Shown here: positions 7,499 to 12,278 of the stretch, piece after piece
Layout of the letters: every line of letters begins with the position of its first letter
How positions within the stretch are numbered: position 1 is the stretch's first letter
Origin: an uncultured Bacilli bacterium
GTDB taxonomy: Bacteria; Bacillota_I; Bacilli_A; RF39; UBA660
Reading direction: 5' to 3'
Assembly (NCBI GenBank): GCA_934097105.1
Contig: CAKONI010000012.1
Location: 1-12,278 of the forward strand
Length of the DNA: 12,278 bases
Made by a program: the position numbers and the translations under genes
The notes under the pieces: model-generated
Seen by the model: the letters and a program-made list of their open reading frames with translations, nothing else
What the model was told of the DNA's origin: nothing
The model's database searches: none

Positions 7499-8259
7499 TA
7501 TTTTTCCTCCTCATTTAGTAGTTTTAGGGCAATGCTTTTTAGTTTTTCATTTTCTTTTTTGTCTGTGAATGTTAAATTTTTGTTTAGTATTAGTATTTGT
7601 CCTTCTAGGATGTATTTATCTATATTTTTGATGTGCATGCTTTTTGAAATTGTGTAATCTATGTTGGTTCCTAGAAGATTTCTTATGTCATAAAGAGAGT
7701 AATAATTTTTGTTTTGAATGGAGTTATTTAATATCATGTAATAGTTATTGTATCCGACGTCTTTCATTATTGATATGAATGATTTACTATTTTTTAGGTC
7801 GAATGTATCGTTTGTAAATATGTATAGGATGTAATCGCTGTTATCTAGGGTAATAATATTGGCATCGTTTAGGTTATGGGATGTATCTATTAGAATAACA
7901 TCGTATTTGTATAATGCGTTGTTTAATATGACTGGTATATATTTGGGATCTATTTTTTTGGCGTTTCTTGGATCTTTGGGTGCTGATAAGATGTCGATAT
8001 TTTCGTTATAGGTGTATAGATAGTCTTCTAATTTTTTGTATTTATTGTTGTTTAGGTCTAGTATCAAATTATATATTGTATGATTATTGGTACTGTTTAA
8101 ATAGGTTGATACTGCTCCGCCATATAAATCGAGATCGATTACTAAGGTTTTGTAGCCTAGGTTTGAATAGGTTCCAGCGAGGTTTAAGGTAAATATTGTT
8201 TTTCCTACGCCGCCTTTTGTAGATGTTACTGTAATAATTTTCCCCTTTTTATTTTTCAT
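7498..8259 (-). CDS. cpaE: Tad pilus localisation ATPase, TadZ/CpaE type (ParA/MinD fold)
   Basis: A ParA/MinD-superfamily ATPase; in Tad systems this protein positions the pilus machinery, often at a pole. It has 253 residues with a deviant Walker A KGGVGKT (15-21) including signature Lys15, a switch I-like IDLDLYGGAV (41-50) and a Walker B/switch II region VILIDTSHN (121-129). It lacks the N-terminal receiver-like domain of about 100-150 residues found in classical CpaE/TadZ, so it is a minimal, ATPase-only version. The position between the minor pilins and CpaF identifies it; sequence alone would only say MinD/ParA-like. A weak GGGGA site precedes the ATG at 8259, one base after the previous stop. 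Confidence 0.85.
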   Translation of the reverse strand: MKNKKGKIITVTSTKGGVGKTIFTLNLAGTYSNLGYKTLVIDLDLYGGAVSTYLNSTNNHTIYNLILDLNNNKYKKLEDYLYTYNENIDILSAPKDPRNAKKIDPKYIPVILNNALYKYDVILIDTSHNLNDANIITLDNSDYILYIFTNDTFDLKNSKSFISIMKDVGYNNYYMILNNSIQNKNYYSLYDIRNLLGTNIDYTISKSMHIKNIDKYILEGQILILNKNLTFTDKKENEKLKSIALKLLNEEEK

Positions 8260-8260
8260 A

Positions 8261-8620
8261 TTAATTCCCCATTTCGTTTATAAGTAATTTGTTTTCTTTA
8301 AGTGTTCCTGTTTTATGTATTTTTATATTATTTATTTTTAAGTTTGTATTTGTTATGGTTTTTAAACTTTTTTTTATATATATTTCGTTGTTTGTTATTT
8401 TTATTATTTTTATGTCTTTGTCGTTTTCATTTATAAAGTTTTTTACTTCTTCTTGTGATTTTTTTTCTTTTACTAAGTATTTTATTGATTGATCGGTGAT
8501 TGATGATAGTTTGTTTTTTTCTATTTGAATGCGGACTAAGTCAACGCTTAGGATGACCGCTAATAAAACAATAGGTAATATTATTACGAAGAGTACTAAG
8601 GATTGACCTTTGTTATTCAT
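8261..8620 (-). CDS. Second TadE-like minor pilin, lacking Glu+5
   Basis: A 119-residue protein with a class III (Tad-type) prepilin signal. The short basic leader MNNKG ends in Gly5, followed by QSLVLFVIILPIVLLAVIL, giving a single N-terminal membrane helix (about 8-29). The remaining 90 residues form a Lys/Asn-rich extracytoplasmic domain. Major pilins and most pseudopilins have Glu at +5 of the mature protein, but here it is Leu (KGQSLVLF against KGQALVEF in its neighbour). It overlaps the upstream minor pilin by 8 bases (ATGAATAA), with an AAAGGA site. Position and signal suggest a TadE/TadF-type pseudopilin. By analogy with GspK-like minor pilins lacking Glu5 it may sit at the tip, which is inference. 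Confidence 0.75.
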   Translation of the reverse strand: MNNKGQSLVLFVIILPIVLLAVILSVDLVRIQIEKNKLSSITDQSIKYLVKEKKSQEEVKNFINENDKDIKIIKITNNEIYIKKSLKTITNTNLKINNIKIHKTGTLKENKLLINEMGN

Positions 8621-8957
8621 TTATTATTGTCCTTTCGGTTTGTATTTCAAATGGGTTTTTGAACACTACGCCTGCTAAAGGTGTGATAAGTTTTACTTTC
8701 TTTTTCAGAGTTATTTGTAGCATGTTGCCTTTTGTTTGGTAAGATACCCTAATCTCTTTGTCTAACTTATTTTTTATAAATGTATTATCTTTTTTTGCTT
8801 CTTTATAAGTTACTACCTCATTTATTTCATTTTCTAAATGATTTTTTTGGTAGAAAACATTTGAAAAGTCGATTACTACGAAAATAATCATTAAGATAAT
8901 TGGTAAAATTATAACGAATTCTACTAGGGCTTGTCCTTTATTCTTCTTTTGGCACAC
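8613..8957 (-). CDS. tadE: TadE-like minor pilin
   Basis: A 114-residue pseudopilin. The leader MCQKKNKG is followed by QALVEFVIILPIILMIIFVV, so cleavage after Gly8 would leave Gln at +1 and Glu at +5. There is a single N-terminal helix, then the VIDFSNVFYQKNHLENEINE stretch characteristic of TadE-like proteins, and a basic beta-rich C-terminal part. The start is a GTG at 8957, lying 20 bases inside the flp gene. The GAGGAG ribosome binding site falls in codons of the flp tail, which supports this start. It needs a prepilin peptidase that is not encoded in this window. Confidence 0.85.
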   Translation of the reverse strand: MCQKKNKGQALVEFVIILPIILMIIFVVIDFSNVFYQKNHLENEINEVVTYKEAKKDNTFIKNKLDKEIRVSYQTKGNMLQITLKKKVKLITPLAGVVFKNPFEIQTERTIINE

Positions 8958-9147
8958 AGTGTCCTTCTCCTCTTTTTTCTCCTTTTACGTATGTTTCTCC
9001 GACGACTTCACATGATGATTCAGTTATTTTATCTTTTAATGCACCGCCAAGAAGCATAACGGCTGCGATGGCTACTCCGCTTATAAGGGCCACGATTAGT
9101 ACGTATTCTATTAGGGCTTGTCCTTTATTATTTATTACTCTTCTCAT
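8938..9147 (-). CDS. flp: Flp-type major pilin precursor
   Basis: Structural subunit of the Tad (type IVb) pilus, 69 residues. The leader MRRVINNKG precedes the class III signal G/QALIEYVLIVALISGVA, with Gly9 at -1, Glu at +5 and Tyr at +6, the defining Flp motif. One hydrophobic helix (about 11-35) is followed by a charged tail. Cys46 and Cys64 in the tail could form a disulphide that closes a loop, an addition to the simplest Flp pilins. The ATG has an AGGTGAT site immediately upstream and a strong promoter 25-50 bases upstream. It is the first gene of the operon, so it is probably the most highly expressed. Confidence 0.92.
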   Translation of the reverse strand: MRRVINNKGQALIEYVLIVALISGVAIAAVMLLGGALKDKITESSCEVVGETYVKGEKRGEGHCVPKEE

Positions 9148-9171
9148 ATCATCACCTATTTTCTTAATTTA

Positions 9172-9200
9172 ATTTTATAAAAATTTGGGAAAAATGTCAA
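9172..9200 (-). promoter_or_regulatory. Near-consensus sigma-A promoter of the Tad operon
   Basis: On the minus strand a perfect -35 TTGACA (9200-9195) and -10 TAAAAT (9177-9172, five of six) are separated by 17 bases. Transcription would start about 18 bases upstream of the flp ATG. The strength suggests high vegetative expression rather than sporulation control. Confidence 0.85.
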
Positions 9201-9252
9201 TTACTATTTCTATTATTTTTTATATTTACATATAAATTACTAGGTGATGCTT

Positions 9253-9618
9253 ATGAATATTATAAAGAATTATTTAAAATCTATGGGAATATGTATAGGG
9301 ATATGGTTAGTTGGTGCTTTTATCTTAAACATTTTTAATTATTTTGATTTGCTTAGTAGTAGTGTTTATAAAATTTTTATTCTTTTTATACTAGTGATTG
9401 GTATAGGGGTTACTTCTTTTATTCTTGGAAAGGGTTCTTTGAAGAAAGGTTACATTGAGGGATTAAGATATGGTGCGATTTTGTGTCTTGTTATGTTTTT
9501 ATTTTCCTTTCTGGCTTTTGATATGAGTTTTGGTATTAAAAATATTGTTTATTTTCTTATAGTTATTATAATAAGTATGATTGGTGCGATTATGGGAATT
9601 AATAAGAAAAAGAAATAA
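9253..9618 (+). CDS. TIGR04086/YrzE-like four-helix membrane protein
   Basis: A 121-residue integral membrane protein with four predicted helices (about 10-30, 38-59, 71-90, 96-115), a short basic loop GKGSLKKGYIEGLRYG (59-74) and a Lys-rich C-terminus. The GxxxKKGxxEGLxxG loop and the ending SMIGAIMGINKKKK resemble the TIGR04086 family (B. subtilis YrzE), which is widespread in Firmicutes and of unknown function. I chose the ATG at 9253 because AGGTGAT (9242-9248) then has normal spacing; the in-frame GTG at 9244 lies inside that site. It is the only clear plus-strand gene, divergent from flp and convergent with the flavin reductase gene. A weak TATAAA (9231-9236) is the only promoter hint. 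Confidence 0.75.
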   Translation: MNIIKNYLKSMGICIGIWLVGAFILNIFNYFDLLSSSVYKIFILFILVIGIGVTSFILGKGSLKKGYIEGLRYGAILCLVMFLFSFLAFDMSFGIKNIVYFLIVIIISMIGAIMGINKKKK

Positions 9619-9631
9619 GAAATAAGAAATA

Positions 9632-9655
9632 AATAAGAACCTTGCGGTTCTTATT
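9632..9655. terminator. Bidirectional terminator between convergent genes
   Basis: AATAAGAACC (9632-9641) and GGTTCTTATT (9646-9655) form a perfect 10-bp stem with a TTGC loop. The plus-strand side is followed by ATTCGTTTATT and the minus-strand side by TATTTCTTATTTC. It serves the YrzE-like gene and the flavin reductase gene; the stop codon of the latter touches the stem. Upstream, from 9615, the AAATAAG unit is repeated. Confidence 0.8.
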
Positions 9656-10154
9656 ATTCGTTTATTAAAACTTTTTCTATTTGGCCGATGTATTCATAAC
9701 TAAAATCGTTGTTTGCGTAAATTTTGTTTGTTATGTTTTCATCTTGAATGCCGTCTTTGTTTATTTGATTTACATATATTTTTTTGCATACGAATACTAA
9801 TCTTGCCTCTTTATAGTATACTATGTTTTCATCTTCGATTTTTGTTAGTGATACTTTTTCCATTTTGTCTTTGTCATCATTTTTACTAGTGGCTCCTAGA
9901 AGCCCTAGTTCTTTTTTGTAGTTTTTGGCAAAGAATGAGATAGTATAGTATTCGTTATTATCTAATAATTTTTTTGTATATCTTTGGGGTCTTACGTATA
10001 CGACTGTTGTGTATTTTTCCCATAGGCTACCGAAAGCGCCCCATGATATTGTCATTGAGTCATAGTCTTCACCGTTTTTTGAGGTAAGAAGTGCCCAACT
10101 GTTTAATAGTCCAAATGGATTAAATTCTAAATCTTTTATATTTATTTCTTTCAT
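9654..10154 (-). CDS. Flavin reductase family protein (FMN-binding split barrel)
   Basis: A 166-residue protein of the Flavin_Reduct (PF01613-like) family, predicted cytoplasmic and FMN-binding. Typical landmarks in order: EFNPFGLLNSWALLT (10-24), MTISWGAFGSLW (34-45), VRPQRYTKKLL (54-64), YTISFF (70-75), a GATSKNDDKDK segment (87-97) at the place where relatives have SGRDxDK, and the C-terminal IGQIEKVL (156-163). Length is normal and the core looks intact. The natural electron donor and acceptor cannot be told from sequence. The ATG overlaps the TGA of the Fic-like gene (ATGA), with a weak AAGG site, so the two are very probably made together. A functional link between them is inference. 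Confidence 0.85.
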   Translation of the reverse strand: MKEINIKDLEFNPFGLLNSWALLTSKNGEDYDSMTISWGAFGSLWEKYTTVVYVRPQRYTKKLLDNNEYYTISFFAKNYKKELGLLGATSKNDDKDKMEKVSLTKIEDENIVYYKEARLVFVCKKIYVNQINKDGIQDENITNKIYANNDFSYEYIGQIEKVLINE

Positions 10155-10981
10155 TTTATTTTCGCCTTCTTAGTTATTATATCATGTTTTTCCTGATTTT
10201 GTTGTTTTTCTTGTTGTTTGTTTTTATATCTTATTAGATTGGTTAAAATTCTATTTATTATTTTTAGCATAAATTCTATAAATAAAGTAGAGTCTCCTGT
10301 TTCTTGGCATTTGTTTATTGTTTCGTAATAATATTTTTCATATTTTTTTAGTTGCATTTCTATGGGAACGTGAGCGAATATTTCTTCCCAGTTAAAGAGC
10401 ATTACGGTTTGCCAAAGTCTTGCTGCTTTTTCGTTTTCTTCTTTGAATGGTTTTATTGTTATAATTTCGTAGTGAGCGATTGAGGATAAAATAAGTGGAT
10501 GTATTTCGTTTCGTTTTTCTTTTAAAAAATCGAATAAGAAGTGCATTATTGTGGATAATTTTTCTGCATAGGAAAGGAAGAATTCATCTTCTTCTATTTC
10601 GCTTTTTATTCTAAATTTTCCTGCTCTTGCACTTAGAGAGTCTGTCATTATTTTGTGAATTCTTTTTAGATCTTTTAACTCGTATTGCTCATATCTATTT
10701 ATTATTTCATAAGCATTATAGATGTTTTTTATCTCTAGTAGATCTTTTTCCTTTATTAGTATGTATTTTCTTTCTATGATGCTTTTTACCTCTTCTGGTG
10801 AGAAAGTGCTGCTATCTAGCGCTAAGGTTGCATGAATAGAGCGAATTCTGTTGTTTTTTTTGAATATTTCTTTTTTATTAAAATCATTATAATTATCTAA
10901 CTCTTCAACTTTTTCCATAATGATGTTTATGTAATCTAACATATTGTTTGTAATAGTAAATTTTGGTCTATATGCACTCAT
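10151..10981 (-). CDS. Fic-domain protein with degenerate active site
   Basis: Fic proteins normally transfer AMP or related groups to target hydroxyls using HPFx(D/E)GNGRxxR. This 276-residue protein keeps the family frame: YRPKFTIT N-terminus, the segment IRSIHATLALDSSTFSPEEV (46-65), AGKFR (120-124), HPLILSSIAHYE (161-172), RLWQT (188-192), and GDSTLFIEFML (229-239). The motif itself reads KPFKEENEKAAR (177-188): His is Lys177, both glycines are Glu (182 and 184), and Arg185 is Lys, while Asn183 and Arg188 remain. The upstream inhibitory position, normally IEGN, is LDSS (55-58). AMP transfer is therefore unlikely, and the protein may have another role or be decaying. There is no frameshift. 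The C-terminus has a Gln/Lys-rich tail. The ribosome binding site is weak (GGGG). Confidence 0.85.
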   Translation of the reverse strand: MSAYRPKFTITNNMLDYINIIMEKVEELDNYNDFNKKEIFKKNNRIRSIHATLALDSSTFSPEEVKSIIERKYILIKEKDLLEIKNIYNAYEIINRYEQYELKDLKRIHKIMTDSLSARAGKFRIKSEIEEDEFFLSYAEKLSTIMHFLFDFLKEKRNEIHPLILSSIAHYEIITIKPFKEENEKAARLWQTVMLFNWEEIFAHVPIEMQLKKYEKYYYETINKCQETGDSTLFIEFMLKIINRILTNLIRYKNKQQEKQQNQEKHDIITKKAKIK

Positions 10982-10998
10982 TGTAATACCCCAACTTT

Positions 10999-11023
10999 CT
11001 TAATATAAGTATATTATATTAAG
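10999..11023. promoter_or_regulatory. Inverted repeat centred on the fic-like gene promoter -10 (possible operator)
   Basis: Arms CTTAATATA (10999-11007) and TATATTAAG (11015-11023) are exact reverse complements with a 7-base spacer. The spacer contains nearly the whole -10 element (11008-11013). A dimeric repressor bound here would block RNA polymerase. AT-rich chance symmetry is possible, but nine exact pairs placed precisely on the -10 favour an operator. Confidence 0.45.
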
Positions 11024-11036
11024 GTACTATAGTCAA
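11008..11036 (-). promoter_or_regulatory. Sigma-A promoter of the fic-like–flavin reductase unit
   Basis: On the minus strand -35 TTGACT (11036-11031, five of six) and -10 TATACT (11013-11008, five of six) are 17 bases apart. The start of transcription would fall about 20 bases before the ATG at 10981. No convincing terminator separates it from the FtsW gene upstream, so some read-through is likely. Confidence 0.75.
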
Positions 11037-11055
11037 TTATCATGCTTTTTAATTT

Positions 11056-12126
11056 TTATTTCTTACTTAGATTAAGTATTATTCCGATACTGGTCATTGT
11101 TATTAAAAGACTACTTCCTCCGTATGATATAAATGGTAAAGTGACCCCTGTTACAGGAATTAGTCCAATTACTACGGAAAGGTTCATTATTGTTTGAAAT
11201 ATTATTTGAAAACCTAGTCCAAATATTACATATTTTTTGAAGAGGTTTTCTTGCTTTAGGGCGAGTTTTATTATGGAATAAATCATTATTACAAATAATG
11301 AAAGTACTACTAAGGCACCGAATATTCCAAATTCTTCACATATTATTGAGAATATAAAATCTGTTTGTGGTTCTGGGAGGTAGAAGTGTTTTTGTCTTGA
11401 ACCTAGAAAACCGAAACCGAAAAGGCCACCGGGTCCGATTGCGTATAGGCTTTGAATTATTTGAAAGCCTGTTCCTAAGGGGTCTTTCCAGGGGTTTAGG
11501 AATGATGTTATTCTGTCTAGTCTATATGGTGCGATTAAAATTAATGCTACTGCGCCGATTGCTCCGATTATACCTAGATAATAAAAATATTTTATGTCTA
11601 GGCCTGCGACGAAAAGAAGAAATACTACGGACATTACTAGAATTACTCCGGTTCCAAAATCTGGCTGAAGCATTATTAGAAAGAATGATAGAAGTGTCAT
11701 TATGAGAGCGGGCATGATTGATTTTATTTTTTCGATATTTTTCTTATTACTTAGATATTTTGAAATATAAATTATGATTGCTAGTTTCATGGCTTCACTA
11801 GGTTGTATTCCAAAGGAACCTATTCCGAACCAACTTCTAGATCCGTTTCTTACTACTCCAATTCCTGGGATTATTACAAGTCCTAGAAGAATTAGTCCTA
11901 TTATTAAAAATAGTTTGGCATTTTTATAGAAGAAGTTAGTGTCCATCTTTAATAACATATATATAAGGATAAAACCTAAGCATGCGAAAATAAATTGTTG
12001 TTCTACATATTTTAAACTGTTTCCAAACTTATAATCTGCCCATATATATGAGGATGAATATATCATTACTAGTCCAATTATTATTAAAAATGTCATTGAT
12101 AAAAAAAGAGTAAATCTCTTATTCAT
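11056..12126 (-). CDS. ftsW: FtsW/SpoVE-family peptidoglycan glycosyltransferase (SEDS)
   Basis: A SEDS-family integral membrane protein of 356 residues with about ten predicted helices. It polymerises lipid II into glycan strands together with a class B penicillin-binding protein. Family landmarks: RNGSRSWFGIGSFGIQPSE (93-111), MLQPDFGTG (152-160), YRLDRITSFLNPWKDPLGTG (201-220), the LPEPQTDFIFS loop (250-260) with Asp256, corresponding to the essential Asp of RodA/FtsW, and PVTGVTLPFISYGGSSL (324-340). The loop and the PVTGVTLP sequence favour FtsW/SpoVE over RodA. I cannot tell a division FtsW from a sporulation SpoVE. The ATG at 12126 has an AGGTGAT site. It follows an unidentified gene after 49 bases. 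Confidence 0.9.
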   Translation of the reverse strand: MNKRFTLFLSMTFLIIIGLVMIYSSSYIWADYKFGNSLKYVEQQFIFACLGFILIYMLLKMDTNFFYKNAKLFLIIGLILLGLVIIPGIGVVRNGSRSWFGIGSFGIQPSEAMKLAIIIYISKYLSNKKNIEKIKSIMPALIMTLLSFFLIMLQPDFGTGVILVMSVVFLLFVAGLDIKYFYYLGIIGAIGAVALILIAPYRLDRITSFLNPWKDPLGTGFQIIQSLYAIGPGGLFGFGFLGSRQKHFYLPEPQTDFIFSIICEEFGIFGALVVLSLFVIMIYSIIKLALKQENLFKKYVIFGLGFQIIFQTIMNLSVVIGLIPVTGVTLPFISYGGSSLLITMTSIGIILNLSKK

Positions 12127-12175
12127 AGTATCACCTATTTAATAATATGATTTACTTCTTTTCTGTATGAAATAG

Positions 12176-12277
12176 TTACTTTCTTTGTCTTCTTATATTT
12201 TTTGTTGAAATATAACTGTGAATGTTAAATGGAGAAATGCTTACTATTTTGTCAGTTCCTAGTATTGTCATTACTGA
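12176..12277 (-). CDS. C-terminal end of an unidentified upstream gene
   Basis: A reading frame open from the window edge gives 33 residues ending in STKNIRRQRK before a TAA at 12178-12176. It contains an ATG (12271-12269) but no ribosome binding site before it, so it is more likely the tail of a longer gene than a complete small one. The end is basic. I do not recognise the protein. It lies 49 bases upstream of the FtsW-like start and could share its transcript. Confidence 0.45.
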   Translation of the reverse strand, partial: SVMTILGTDKIVSISPFNIHSYISTKNIRRQRK

Positions 12278-12278
12278 T

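Noticed and set aside
9208..9236. Plus-strand promoter for the YrzE-like gene
   Set aside because: TATAAA is a fair -10, but the -35 at the right distance (TTCTAT) is poor. I mention it only in the gene entry.
9615..9640. Short AATAAGAA repeats as a possible microsatellite or CRISPR remnant
   Set aside because: The units are seven to eight bases without spacers and merge into the terminator hairpin. This is simple AT-rich repetition.
10151..10156. Reassignment of TGA to tryptophan, as in Mollicutes
   Set aside because: The Fic-like gene ends at TGA in an ATGA overlap with a complete downstream gene, and tryptophans in the window are TGG.

Overview
This window comes from a strongly AT-rich, low-GC Gram-positive bacterium. 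Three things point to Bacilli or a close gut-associated relative: AAGGAGG and AGGTGAT ribosome binding sites, sigma-A-like promoters, and a SpoVID–YsxE pair of spore-envelope genes. TGA acts as a stop in the Fic-like gene (10151-10153) and tryptophan is encoded by TGG, so the code is not the Mycoplasma one. I cannot name the species. All but one of the clear genes are on the minus strand; the exception is a small membrane-protein gene at 9253-9618.

In minus-strand (transcription) order from the right edge: the tail of an unidentified gene (12176-12277), an FtsW/SpoVE-family cell-wall polymerase (11056-12126), and a two-gene unit of a Fic-domain protein with a ruined active site (10151-10981) coupled by an ATGA overlap to a flavin-reductase-family protein (9654-10154). 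Next is the plus-strand four-helix TIGR04086/YrzE-like protein. It is convergent with the flavin reductase, with which it shares a hairpin terminator, and divergent from the pilus operon.

The centre (9147-4388) is a compact Tad/Flp pilus operon driven by a near-consensus sigma-A promoter. Its order is Flp prepilin, TadE-like minor pilin, second minor pilin, TadZ/CpaE ATPase, CpaF/TadA motor ATPase, TadB, TadC. Several genes overlap or nearly touch. The operon ends in a hairpin terminator that includes the tadC stop codon. No prepilin peptidase, secretin or CpaB is present here. The last two are expected to be absent in a monoderm; the peptidase must be elsewhere.

Downstream on the same strand are a shortened SpoVID-like spore morphogenesis protein with a C-terminal LysM domain and a CotS/YsxE-family kinase-fold protein. 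These are followed by the housekeeping pair rpsO–pnp with its own promoter, an intergenic attenuator-like hairpin and a final terminator. At the left edge a possible gene start with a good ribosome binding site runs into a seven-G tract that decides its reading frame.

The points most worth a second look are the Fic protein (catalytic His replaced by Lys, glycines replaced by Glu, inhibitory Glu also changed) with a palindrome centred on its promoter -10, the second minor pilin lacking Glu+5, and the poly-G tract at the left edge. I found no CRISPR array, tRNA, rRNA or insertion sequence.
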